Shown one piece after another: positions 25,335-33,803 of a stretch of 64,000 nucleotides of DNA (position 1 is its first letter; each line of letters opens with the position of its first letter). The stretch spans positions 34,239-98,238 of the forward strand of contig NZ_WBZB01000025.1 of NCBI RefSeq assembly GCF_009017255.1, given 5' to 3'. A model generated the notes under the pieces. The model worked only from the letters and a program-made list of their open reading frames with translations, had not been told where the DNA came from and did no database searches. Origin of the DNA: Alkaliphilus serpentinus. GTDB taxonomy: Bacteria; Bacillota; Clostridia; Peptostreptococcales; Natronincolaceae. The position numbers and the translations under genes are program-made.

Positions 25335-25871
25335 CTATTGATTTTTAAACTCAAGCCCCTTATTAATGGCGGTTAGGTTTACATCCATTAACTGTGGACG
25401 TTTAGCTGTAAGCTTTGTCATTGCCTTTTCTACCTTATTAAAATCGATTAACTTTAGATGGGGTATTAAAGCTCCAAGGCAAATCATATTGGCAATACTA
25501 GGGTTTCCTAGCTCATTGGCCATATCTGTGGCCGGTATTTCAATAACTGTGATATCATCCCTCTTGGATTCTAGCTTCGCTAGAGAGGAGTTTACAACCA
25601 GCACTCCGCCTGGCTTAACCCTTGGAGAAAACTTTTCATAGGCTGGTTTATTTAAAACAATTGCACAATCAGCATAATCAATAACATGAGAATAGATTTC
25701 CTCATCTGAAAGAATAACAGAACAGTTGGCTGTTCCACCACGCATCTCAGGTCCATAGGAGGGTATCCAGCAAAGCTCTAAATCTGAGCCCATTCCAGCA
25801 TAGGCCATAACCTTACCCAAAAACATTACCCCTTGGCCTCCAAATCCGGCAATTATAACCTTATCCATCAT
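25335..25871 (-). CDS. 2-oxoacid:ferredoxin oxidoreductase, gamma subunit
   Basis: A 178-residue gamma-type subunit. GFGGQGVMFLGKVMAYAGM (about 9-27), SYGPEMRGGTANCSVILSD (about 37-56) and SIANMICLGALIPHL are typical of the gamma subunit of the 2-oxoglutarate/2-oxoisovalerate ferredoxin oxidoreductase family. It completes a four-gene set: ferredoxin (27716), alpha (26623), beta (25868), gamma. The start ATGA overlaps the beta stop, indicating translational coupling. The complex oxidises a branched 2-oxoacid or 2-oxoglutarate to the acyl-CoA and reduces ferredoxin; the exact substrate is not readable. Confidence 0.92.
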   Translation of the reverse strand: MMDKVIIAGFGGQGVMFLGKVMAYAGMGSDLELCWIPSYGPEMRGGTANCSVILSDEEIYSHVIDYADCAIVLNKPAYEKFSPRVKPGGVLVVNSSLAKLESKRDDITVIEIPATDMANELGNPSIANMICLGALIPHLKLIDFNKVEKAMTKLTAKRPQLMDVNLTAINKGLEFKNQ

Positions 25872-26620
25872 AAGCTCTTTACCTCCTCTGTCACCTTTAA
25901 TTCACCCATTTGATAAACAGGCATCATATTTTCACGCAGCCACTGTAAGCTGTCTACAGGAGAGATTCCCCAGTTGGTTGGACAGGTGGATAATACACTT
26001 ACAAAGGCAAAGCCTAAACCTGCCATTTGTACTTGGAAAGCCTTTTTAATGGCCTTCTTGGCTTGATTAATATTCTTTGGTGAATCCACTGAAACGGCAG
26101 CTACATAAACTGCACCTTCTAGATTAGCAATCAGTCTTGGTAAATCTATTGGATATCCAGTGGTTGATACATCCTTCCCATAGGGGCTAGTTGTTGTCTT
26201 CATTCCCTCAAGGGTTGTTGGTGCCATTTGTCCACCGGTCATTCCAAAAATTGCATTGTTTACCATTATTGAAGTAATTTTTTCCCCTCTGGCAGCAGCA
26301 TGGATAGCATGCTGAGTACCTATAGCAGCAATGTCTCCATCCCCTTGATAGGTGAAGACAATTCTATCTGGAAGGGATCTTTTTACACCGATTCCAACTG
26401 CTTGGGCTCTACCATGGGCAGCCCCTATAAAATCGCAGCTGAAAAAGTTTTGGCTAAAGCCCGCACATCCTACTGGGGAGATTCCTATAGTGTCCTCTAT
26501 AATATCTAATTCTTCCATAACCTCTGCAATTAATCTCATAATGGTTCCGTGGGTACATCCAGGACAGAAGGAAAATGGAACATCTGTTAAGCCTTTACTT
26601 CTACCGAATATCTTTTCCAT
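25868..26620 (-). CDS. 2-oxoacid:ferredoxin oxidoreductase, beta subunit (TPP-binding)
   Basis: A 250-residue subunit with CPGCTHGTIMRLIAEVMEELD, GAAHGRAQAVGIGVKRSLPDRIVFTYQGDGDIAAIG (the GDG...N thiamine-diphosphate motif, with MVNNAIFGMTGGQMAPTT) and the C-terminal CPTNWGISPVDSLQWL. This is the catalytic TPP half of the oxidoreductase. Coupled to the gamma gene by a 4-base overlap and 2 bases after the alpha stop. The second cysteine pattern for an in-subunit iron-sulfur cluster is partial, consistent with the small family that relies on the separate ferredoxin subunit. Confidence 0.93.
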   Translation of the reverse strand: MEKIFGRSKGLTDVPFSFCPGCTHGTIMRLIAEVMEELDIIEDTIGISPVGCAGFSQNFFSCDFIGAAHGRAQAVGIGVKRSLPDRIVFTYQGDGDIAAIGTQHAIHAAARGEKITSIMVNNAIFGMTGGQMAPTTLEGMKTTTSPYGKDVSTTGYPIDLPRLIANLEGAVYVAAVSVDSPKNINQAKKAIKKAFQVQMAGLGFAFVSVLSTCPTNWGISPVDSLQWLRENMMPVYQMGELKVTEEVKSL

Positions 26621-26622
26621 TA

Positions 26623-27690
26623 CTACACCTCCCTAGCAGCTATGCCAAAGGTATTTTCAACATAGTCTAATATTTCATGTTCTGTAGGTAGCATACCACC
26701 TTGTCTTCTGTATAAATGAACAGGTACTTTACACTCAACTGATAGTTTAACATCTTCAATCATTTGACCAGTGTTTAGCTCTACTGTAACAATCCCTTTA
26801 ACTTTATCTTTAAAGGGTAAAAAGGCTTTCTCAGGATAGGGCCATAAAGTAATAGGTCTAATGAGTCCAAGCTTAATTCCCTTCTTGCGTGCATTTAATA
26901 CTGTACTCTTACAGATTCTTCCGGTAATTCCATAGCTAACAAGAAGGTATTCAGCATCTTCTGTATAGAATTCCTCCCAATGCTGCTCCTTTTCTTGTAT
27001 ATCCTTATATTTAGCTTCCCAAACCAGATTATTAGCCTCACCAATTTCATTGGTTAAGGAATAGCTGGCTAAAACTCTCTTTTCTCTTCCTCTAGCACCA
27101 TCAACTACCCAGTCTCTATCCACTGCTGGTGCTTCTGGTCTTTCCTTTAAAACCACAGGCTCCATCGTTTGACCTAAGAAACCGTCAGTTAAAAGCAATA
27201 CAGGATTTCTATATTTATCTGCTAAATCGAAGGCCATCATGGTATAATCATATAATTCCTGAGCCTTAGAAGGAGCTAAAACGATGGTTCTATAATCCCC
27301 ATGGCCACCGCCCCTAGTTGATTGGAAATAATCGGATTGAGCAGGACCTAGTCCGCCTAGTCCTGGACCACACCTATTTACATTAACGATTACCATTGGT
27401 AGTCCTACAGCAGCACTATAGGAGATACCTTCTTGCTTTAAGCTTACTCCGGGGCTTGATGAAGCAGTCATAACCCTTGTTCCTGTACAGGCTGCTCCAT
27501 AGCACATGTTTATAGCTCCTATTTCATCCTCTGCCTGAAGAACTGTACCTCCATGCTTAGGCATATGGGCTGATAGGTATTCCACCACTTCTGTAGAGGG
27601 TGTAATAGGATATCCAAAAAATACTTTACAGCCTGATCGAATGGCAGCTTCGCCAATTATTTCATTACCCTTCATTAGTACCTTTTCCAT
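26623..27690 (-). CDS. 2-oxoacid:ferredoxin oxidoreductase, alpha subunit
   Basis: A 355-residue subunit beginning with MKGNEIIGEAAIRSGCKVFFGYPITPSTEVVEYL, then AEDEIGAINMCYGAACTGTRVMTASSSPGVSLKQEGISYSAAVGLP, which is the conserved pyrimidine/CoA region. LYDYTMMAFDLADKYRNPVLLLTDGFLGQTMEP and the C-terminal TRICKSTVLNARKKGIKLGLIRPITLWPYPE and LNTGQMIEDV follow. The profile fits VorB/KorA of anaerobes (3-methyl-2-oxobutanoate or 2-oxoglutarate). It sits 25 bases after the ferredoxin gene. Confidence 0.93.
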   Translation of the reverse strand: MEKVLMKGNEIIGEAAIRSGCKVFFGYPITPSTEVVEYLSAHMPKHGGTVLQAEDEIGAINMCYGAACTGTRVMTASSSPGVSLKQEGISYSAAVGLPMVIVNVNRCGPGLGGLGPAQSDYFQSTRGGGHGDYRTIVLAPSKAQELYDYTMMAFDLADKYRNPVLLLTDGFLGQTMEPVVLKERPEAPAVDRDWVVDGARGREKRVLASYSLTNEIGEANNLVWEAKYKDIQEKEQHWEEFYTEDAEYLLVSYGITGRICKSTVLNARKKGIKLGLIRPITLWPYPEKAFLPFKDKVKGIVTVELNTGQMIEDVKLSVECKVPVHLYRRQGGMLPTEHEILDYVENTFGIAAREV

Positions 27691-27715
27691 GTATTATATC
27701 ACTCCCATCTATACT

Positions 27716-27919
27716 CTATTTGTAAACCTCTATCGCTACATCTGGACACACAGTTGCGCATAAGGCACAGCTAATGCACTTTTCTTGATCTGTACAGACA
27801 ACTGTAAAGTATCCCTTTTGATTTGACTTATCTCCGATTGCTAGAATTTTCTTGGGACAAATATCAACACAAAGGTTACAGCTTTTGCAGTACTGGCTTA
27901 ATATTTTTACCTTTTCCAA
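27716..27919 (-). CDS. 2x[4Fe-4S] ferredoxin subunit of the oxidoreductase
   Basis: A 67-residue ferredoxin with CKSCNLCVDICP (11-22) and CISCALCATVCP (48-59), the two CxxCxxCxxxCP cluster motifs. It is the first gene of the oxidoreductase operon and serves as the delta-type electron-transfer subunit. The start follows GGAGGGATTAG. Confidence 0.94.
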   Translation of the reverse strand: MEKVKILSQYCKSCNLCVDICPKKILAIGDKSNQKGYFTVVCTDQEKCISCALCATVCPDVAIEVYK

Positions 27920-28427
27920 TCTAATCCCTCCTTTAATTCTTGATCTTATTTCTAAAAATATTTTAAGAAATAAAATTTAATCCTAACTATAGGATACAGA
28001 ATATTAGCTACATTGTGAAATATGAGAATTAAATATCAGTAATAAGTAAAAGTGATTACTGTTGATGGATATAGAATAAAATGTTATTATTATATTGATT
28101 CAGCAGAGCTGAATCATAAATGAAGAATGTAGAATTTAGAATGTAGAAAATTATAGATTGAAAATGGAGAAATGACAATTGAAAATTGAAAACTAAGATA
28201 AAAATAAGAATGGTTTTAGAATGCCTATTTTAACTAAAATATAGGTTTTATAATTAACTTTAACTCACCAATTTTTTATTTCATTTTACACTTTTAATTG
28301 TTACTTATCACTTATTATCTATTACTCATTACTAATTACTCATTACTCATTACTAATGATCTTTGTTATATTTCATTCTTCATTCTTAACTCATAATTCT
28401 TAATGATCTTACCGAAGGGGTGATTCC
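27920..28427. other. divergent intergenic region between the oxidoreductase operon and lysR-type gene
   Basis: About 500 bases. It contains the perfect inverted repeat GATTCAG-CAGAG-CTGAATC (28098-28116), a possible operator, and low-complexity blocks: variations on GAATGTAGAA and ATTGAAAATTG (28120-28200) and ACTCATTACT repeats (28320-28370). No gene or known RNA is visible. Regulation of the operon by the divergent LysR protein is an inference. Confidence 0.5.
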
Positions 28428-29339
28428 ATGGATATCCGCCAGTTACAATACTTTATAGCAGTAGCAGAAAATTTAAGCTTTACTGAAGCATCAAAAGAAT
28501 TATTTGTGGCTCAATCAGCCGTTAGTCAGCAAATTGCCGATTTAGAAAAAAAGATTGGAGCCAAGCTATTTATTAGAAATAAGAGGACTGTTAAACTCAC
28601 CAATGCTGGACAGGTTCTTTTAAAGGAAGCTATTGGTCTTGTAAATAAAACTCAAGAGGCCTTGGAAAAAACAAGACAAGCAGATTTGGGTATTATTGGG
28701 AATTTAAAGATAGGATTTTTAGGCTATACCGAAAGGCATTTTCTCCCCCATTTGATTAGACAATTTAGAAGAAGTTACCCAAAGGTGGACCTACACCTAA
28801 ATCAATTTAATCATGGCACTTTAATAGAGGCTTTAAAGGCAAAGGAATTAGACATAGGCTTTACCTTATCCTTTGGAATTGATAATATTGGAGATTTAGA
28901 GGGTAAAAGGATATTTACTGAAACCATTTCTGTTGCCATGCATCAAAAGCATCCCCTAGCAAATAAAGAAATTTTAAAACTTGAGGAGCTTGCCGATGAG
29001 CGTTTTATCGTGTTAAATAGATTGGAATCTCCCCAGGGCTTTAACAAAACCCTATTAATGTGTAGCAACAGTGGTTTCTCCCCCAATATCGTTAGGGAAC
29101 CTAGGCTTATAAACACTGTACTTCTCTTAGTGGATGCCGGGATGGGAATCGCAATCGTTCCTAAAAGTCTAAAGCTATACTCCAGCCCCAGCCTTAGATT
29201 TATTGATATTGATGGGGAGCAGACGGAGGATCAGCTAGTGGCGGCATGGAACAAATCTAACGAAAATCCTTCTATTCCCTTATTTTTAAAGGAACTGGAA
29301 GGTATAAATGAAGAATATTTTCAAAGGTCCAGTATCTAA
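28428..29339 (+). CDS. LysR-family transcriptional regulator
   Basis: A 303-residue regulator. The N-terminal winged helix-turn-helix MDIRQLQYFIAVAENLSFTEASKELFVAQSAVSQQIADLEKKIGAKLFIRNKRTVKLTNAG (residues 1-60 region) is classical. The effector-binding domain (about 90-300) is of type-2 periplasmic binding fold: KIGFLGYTERHFLPHLIRQFRRSYP and LVDAGMGIAIVP are typical. The ATG follows GAAGGGGTGATTCC. It is divergent from the 2-oxoacid oxidoreductase operon and so is the natural candidate to regulate it. Its effector cannot be told from the sequence. Confidence 0.93.
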   Translation: MDIRQLQYFIAVAENLSFTEASKELFVAQSAVSQQIADLEKKIGAKLFIRNKRTVKLTNAGQVLLKEAIGLVNKTQEALEKTRQADLGIIGNLKIGFLGYTERHFLPHLIRQFRRSYPKVDLHLNQFNHGTLIEALKAKELDIGFTLSFGIDNIGDLEGKRIFTETISVAMHQKHPLANKEILKLEELADERFIVLNRLESPQGFNKTLLMCSNSGFSPNIVREPRLINTVLLLVDAGMGIAIVPKSLKLYSSPSLRFIDIDGEQTEDQLVAAWNKSNENPSIPLFLKELEGINEEYFQRSSI

Positions 29340-29355
29340 CACTGGACCTTTATTA
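29323..29355 (+). terminator. terminator overlapping the end of the lysR-type gene
   Basis: AAAGGTCCAGT, loop ATCTAAC containing the stop, ACTGGACCTTT, then ATTATA. An 11-bp perfect stem. Confidence 0.8.
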
Positions 29356-29497
29356 TAAGCGTATATCATTTCATCATCTCTGATAAAACTCTTATCTCCC
29401 CTTCTATTGCATCCACCTCTCTTTTTTTCTGTAGCAATAATGAGTTTTTCATCCGATGTCGAATACTTGTAGTATCAACGACTTTGGAGGTAGTTAC

Positions 29498-30977
29498 ATG
29501 TCCGTAAATCTTATAAATATTAAAACTTATACAGATGGTAAAGCCGCTTTTTTAGTCGGTTCATTAAAACAAATGGGTTTACCACAAATTATTGATAATC
29601 ATATGATTAGCGAGATGTTCAGCCAAGTTGATGCTAATTCTTTTGTTCGATTTGGTATTAAGGTTCAGAGCGTTAACTTTGACACCATTTCCAAGGTTCT
29701 GTGGGGTACTTATGAAGTAGATTGTGAAGAGGATGGTGTCATTCAAATTGGTTATGGTTATAGTAAGCAAAAACGTCAAGATTAGAAACAACTGAAAGTC
29801 TCACTGGGAGCTGCCAGTGGTACCTTCGTTAATGCGAAAGTTTTATCCATCAACATGGATGACAAGGCTTATAATAAAGAATAGCTAGATGATGTGGAGG
29901 ATCTTCTGAAATTGTTGAAAATAAATCCAGATACGTTCTACTACATTGCAGATAGTAACTTGTTTTCACATGAAAATCTACTCAAGGCGAATACTAGAAA
30001 TATTAATCTCATTACAAGAACTCCTTACAACACCAAAGCTACTAAAGTATTGATTGAAAAAGCCTGTAGAGACTTTAAAAACATGATACCTATAGAATCG
30101 AATGATAAAAAGTCTGCTCGATACAGTATTATGGAAGCTTCAGGTGACTATAAAGAAGTACCTTTAACGGTACTGCGTTTGCTATTCAGAAGACCTTTGT
30201 AAAAAGAATGAATAAAGCTTTTATAAGCAGGTGTCTTCTGAAAGCGATGCTCTTGATAAATTGATTAAACAGTATTCCAAACGAACCTGCACATCCCTTA
30301 AAGATGCTGAAATTGAAATTCAAAAAATAGTCTCTAAAGCACTGAAGAAGTTCAAATATCATAGTGTAAATGTTGATAACAAGAAGTCACAAAGCGGAAA
30401 CCTGGTAGATCTTCTAATAAATCAGACTCTGATACTTTAGAGCTTTGCTATTACATGCAAATTTCCAGTCAAATGGACAATAAGGGGATAGAAAAAACCT
30501 TCTAAGTCAATCTATGTTTGTGTTTTGCAGCAATGATCTAATGCCAATGCTTGAACCATTTTCAAAGAATACAAGACTCAAGGTCAAGTTGAAAAGAAAT
30601 CTCAACAGTTGAAATCGCCTCAACCACTCAACTAGTCAACTCCTTGTATTTGAATTTTTCAAAGCGAATCTATGCTTCGATGTACCTACTTCTGATAGAT
30701 GTGATGGATTTGTCTATTGCTGAATATGTTGTTCGTCGTGAGATGGCAGAAAACGAAGAAGTGATCATTGGCCCAGGAAAGTTCAAAATGACTCGTCCTT
30801 CATTAGTTGCCATTTATTAATTCTTTTACAGTATCCAAACCATTGTTTATTACGCTGGGGCCCAGACTCAGCGAGATTTTACGCACGCTATTAATAATAG
30901 CATTAAGACGATTCTCTGATGCTTAGGCATACCAAAGGACATCTTTATACGTGGTGCCACTTATTTTTAAAAACCTA
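29498..30977 (+). pseudogene. decayed IS1634-family transposase
   Basis: The start has GGAGG upstream, and translation gives MSVNLINIKTYTDGKAAF, then the DUF4277-like N terminus and IGYGYSKQKRQD followed by TAG. Frame-by-frame reading recovers LKVSLGAASGTFVNAKVLSI, TFYYIADSNLFSHENL, SLKDAEIEIQKIVSKALKKFKYH, ASMYLLLIDVMDLSIAEYVVRRE, IGPGKFKMTRPSLVAIY and IQTIVYYAGAQTQRDF, then CLGIPKDIFIRGA. These are the ordered blocks of IS1634/IS4-superfamily transposases. In-frame stops and frameshifts interrupt it several times, so it is dead. Terminal inverted repeats were not located. It borders the accessory cluster that follows. Confidence 0.82.
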
Positions 30978-31022
30978 AGAAAAACCTTGAAAAAGTTATA
31001 TCCACTTCAGCGGAATGTGAGT

Positions 31023-31694
31023 CTAAATTAATTTCACCCTTGTGCAATTAGTACCTCTTTTATTTTTAAAGACTTTAATAAACCTAGACCTTTTAGAATC
31101 AAAGCACTGTATTGGTTGAATCTCTAAAATAAAAAATAGCTCCTTTATCTTTTCATCAGTAACTATTGGCTGAGGAGTTTCCCATTCAACTTCAAAATCT
31201 TCATTATCAAGAAATTGATTCTCATCTAATAACAAGGGTTCCATACAGCTTACCACTTCAAAGGCAGTTCTTTGAGTAGATAGACTTCCTATAACATTTA
31301 TACTGGTAATCTCTTTAAAATCTTCCAGCGGGGGAAATTGCTGAAGGTTTATAGTTTTGACATCGTTAAACCCTCCAGTTAATATATTATTAAAAGTACT
31401 AAAATCAAGGGGTATAGTTAATTCTTTTTTTATATGTAAGTAATCCTTTCCTACTGAAAACCTCTTGGTTTTCAATGTAAATTCAAACCTAACTCCTTCT
31501 ACTTCCCTTACTCTAGCTGTAATTCCCTGATTTTCTAAATAGTAATCCTCTGTATCCAAATAATAATTAGTCTGCTTTATTGTTGAAATGACATCAAAAT
31601 TTTCATAAAGATACTCCTTTAATCTTAAAAAATCGCTTTTACATAGTAAGTACTTTAACTCCATTTCAATTACTGGTTCTTTTATAGCTATCAA
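31023..31694 (-). CDS. CYTH-domain protein (triphosphatase-like)
   Basis: A 223-residue CYTH/TTM-superfamily protein. The defining ExExK motif is EMELK (residues 10-14). TIKQTNYYLDTEDYYLENQGITARVREVEG and RFEFTLKTK carry further ligands of the triphosphate-binding tunnel. Members hydrolyse inorganic triphosphate, thiamine triphosphate or make cyclic AMP; which one is unknown. The TTG at 31694 sits directly against AAAGGAG, so spacing is poor and the true start is uncertain. It is the last gene of the minus-strand accessory cluster, 100 bases after the nucleotidyltransferase. Confidence 0.75.
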   Translation of the reverse strand: MIAIKEPVIEMELKYLLCKSDFLRLKEYLYENFDVISTIKQTNYYLDTEDYYLENQGITARVREVEGVRFEFTLKTKRFSVGKDYLHIKKELTIPLDFSTFNNILTGGFNDVKTINLQQFPPLEDFKEITSINVIGSLSTQRTAFEVVSCMEPLLLDENQFLDNEDFEVEWETPQPIVTDEKIKELFFILEIQPIQCFDSKRSRFIKVFKNKRGTNCTRVKLI

Positions 31695-31794
31695 CTCCTT
31701 TAAAGATTAGTAGTTATGTTAAATTCAAAATTATTTTATTATATGTCATATATATATTATCTTATAAACTTTACTGGCATATCTTTTGCTTTAT

Positions 31795-32523
31795 TTAGAT
31801 TGCAGAATTCATATGATCCTTATGTACTATTATCTCATGTTGTTTATACTTCACATATACATCAAAGTCTTTAGGAGTTCCGATATCAAAAAAAATATTT
31901 TCTACTTTATAAGCTAATACTTCGCCCTCAAGTATATATTTTTCTAAGACCTTATCCAATTGTGAGTAAATGGGCATAATTCTCAATACTTCTTTATTAA
32001 ATAAGTATAAACCTCCGTCAATATACTCTTCTTCTGTTTCATTACCTTTAGGTATAAAATCTGTAACTTTATTTTCCTGATTAATTCTTAATCTTCCGAA
32101 ACGCATATCTGGCCTATACTTTGTAGTTAATATTGTAACTTTAGAGTGAACTTTTATCATTTCATTAAGATTAATACTACAAAATACGTCTCCATACCCA
32201 ACTAGTACTATATCAGTTTCAATAAGCTCACTTGCTTTTTTTAATGCTCCTCCTGTACCTAATTTATCGTTTCCCTCATTGCTATATATGATATTTATCC
32301 CCCTGTAATTGTAACCAAAATAATCAACAATCATATCACCTAGATAGCCTATAGCAAGTATTATTTTATTTATGCTGTCACCCATTTCATTAATTATTTC
32401 ATCTAATTTATATCTCAAAAATGGTATCCCCTCGATTTTTACCATTGGCTTTGGTAGTCTGTTTTTTGTTATCTCCCTCAATCTTTTTCCTTCTCCGCCA
32501 ACTAGTAAAATAACATCTATCAT
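31795..32523 (-). CDS. sugar-phosphate nucleotidyltransferase (HddC/GlmU-like)
   Basis: A 242-residue NTP-transferase fold. LLVGGEGKRLREITKNRLPKPMVKI (6-30) is the GxGxRL...PK signature. KLGTGGALKKASELI, VGYGDVFCSINLNEMI and ILTTKYRPDMRFGRLRI place it near D-glycero-manno-heptose-phosphate guanylyltransferases and related enzymes that activate sugar-1-phosphates. The ATG follows AGAGGAGAAAAA. In the cluster it would supply an NDP-sugar for the glycosyltransferase at 38026-39261; that is inference from proximity. Confidence 0.85.
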   Translation of the reverse strand: MIDVILLVGGEGKRLREITKNRLPKPMVKIEGIPFLRYKLDEIINEMGDSINKIILAIGYLGDMIVDYFGYNYRGINIIYSNEGNDKLGTGGALKKASELIETDIVLVGYGDVFCSINLNEMIKVHSKVTILTTKYRPDMRFGRLRINQENKVTDFIPKGNETEEEYIDGGLYLFNKEVLRIMPIYSQLDKVLEKYILEGEVLAYKVENIFFDIGTPKDFDVYVKYKQHEIIVHKDHMNSAI

Positions 32524-32556
32524 TTTTTCTCCTCTCCCCTTATTTCTAAATTCAAA

Positions 32557-33243
32557 CTAACTACATCCCTTTGATGAATGATAATATTTAGTCAGTTCAG
32601 AGTGCAGCTGTTTATATTCTGCTATTAGAGTTTCTTTATCAAATGAATTCTGTTTAAATTTTAAGCTTAGTATTTTATCTTTTAACTCTTCCTTATTCAT
32701 ATTATCAGCCTCTATTGTTATAAATGTCTGACTTTTCATGATTGTTTGATATAAATCATAAAAATTTATTTGTGCATTTATTACGTCTTTATTAACCCAA
32801 AAATCACTTAGTTTTTTCTTGGTGTTTCTTCTTGAAACAGTATCATAGGTAATCTTTAGATAAACATAATAATCAACATGAAATGCATATGGATTCTTTT
32901 TAACTATATTTATAATGTCATCAAACAATCCATCCAATGTGTTATAACCTCTTTTCAAACAATATCCATAGGTTATGGCTATTACGGAAGGTAGTGCTCT
33001 ATCAGCAAAAGATAGTTTAGTTAGTGAGCTTTTCTTTCCTAATTCTGCCCTTTTAATTTCTAAGTCTAAGATAAACTTTTCATTGATTCTAGCCTCTAGA
33101 AAATTTGTTGGAGGTGGTGGAAAATTTGATGCCATTTTACCAGTCTCAGGTACAACAAAAAATCCATCAGATTTCAACGATGATAATAATGTAGTTTTCC
33201 CCGCATTGCATACACCCTCAATTACACAAAACCCTTTATTCAT
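32557..33243 (-). CDS. P-loop nucleoside/thymidylate kinase-like protein
   Basis: A 228-residue P-loop NTPase. Walker A is GVCNAGKTT (10-18). A polar PETG segment follows the P-loop, and RRNTKKKLSDFWVNKDV near 130 looks like a kinase lid with paired arginines. The overall shape resembles deoxynucleoside or thymidylate kinases (AAA_28/dNK). The ATG at 33243 has AAGGAG 9 bases upstream; a GTG 6 bases earlier is less well placed. Together with the NDP-kinase-like neighbour it suggests a phosphorylation step in the pathway. The substrate is unknown. Confidence 0.65.
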   Translation of the reverse strand: MNKGFCVIEGVCNAGKTTLLSSLKSDGFFVVPETGKMASNFPPPPTNFLEARINEKFILDLEIKRAELGKKSSLTKLSFADRALPSVIAITYGYCLKRGYNTLDGLFDDIINIVKKNPYAFHVDYYVYLKITYDTVSRRNTKKKLSDFWVNKDVINAQINFYDLYQTIMKSQTFITIEADNMNKEELKDKILSLKFKQNSFDKETLIAEYKQLHSELTKYYHSSKGCS

Positions 33244-33270
33244 ATACACAAGCTCCTTTTGTATTGATTA

Positions 33271-33756
33271 TTATCGGGTCCATCTTTGCAAAAATAAATC
33301 ATATTCAAACAATTCATTTTCTTTGAAAAATACTTCAATCTCATAATTACTCTTATCAAGATTAGAACAGTGAAGCAAATTACGTGCAGGGTGCATGGAT
33401 AAATCCCCCCTTATAGTACCTGATATGCCTACTTTTCCACAAACCTCATTTGCATTCTTATTGCCATTAATGCCCTCTACAACTAATACTATTACAGGAC
33501 CTTCTGTATGATATCGCAACATTTCATCAAAATATGGTAAATCAAAACAGTTTGAATATAGATTACACATTATTTCTTCATTTAGATTTACCATCTTAAT
33601 TCCAATTATTTTTAAACCTTTCTTTTCAATTCTTTTGATTATTTCTCCCACTAAATTTCTTTGAATAGCTTCAGTTCTTATTAAAAATAAAGCCCTGCTA
33701 ACTTTATCCCGTTCATTCTCAATACTTAATCCTTGTTCAAAGACATCTATACTCAT
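33271..33756 (-). CDS. nucleoside diphosphate kinase-like protein with altered active site
   Basis: A 161-residue protein of the NDK fold. RALFLIRTEAIQRNLVGEIIKRIEKKGLKIIGIKMV, EGPVIVLVVEGINGNKNANEVCGKVG, TIRGDLSMHPARNLLHCSN match NDK blocks. The phosphohistidine is kept (His about 129 in NLLHCSN). The normal IKPDGV is IRTEAI, so the catalytic lysine position is arginine, and HGSD is HCSN. It may phosphorylate an unusual acceptor or be non-catalytic. The ATG follows GGAGGTTAGT. The PEP-synthase-like gene ends 47 bases upstream. Confidence 0.85.
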   Translation of the reverse strand: MSIDVFEQGLSIENERDKVSRALFLIRTEAIQRNLVGEIIKRIEKKGLKIIGIKMVNLNEEIMCNLYSNCFDLPYFDEMLRYHTEGPVIVLVVEGINGNKNANEVCGKVGISGTIRGDLSMHPARNLLHCSNLDKSNYEIEVFFKENELFEYDLFLQRWTR

Positions 33757-33803
33757 ACTAACCTCCATAAATTAAATAATTCTCCAAATTCAAAATACCA
33801 CCT

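Noticed and set aside
30231..30440. Independent small gene
   Set aside because: It is a frameshifted block of the IS1634-type transposase.
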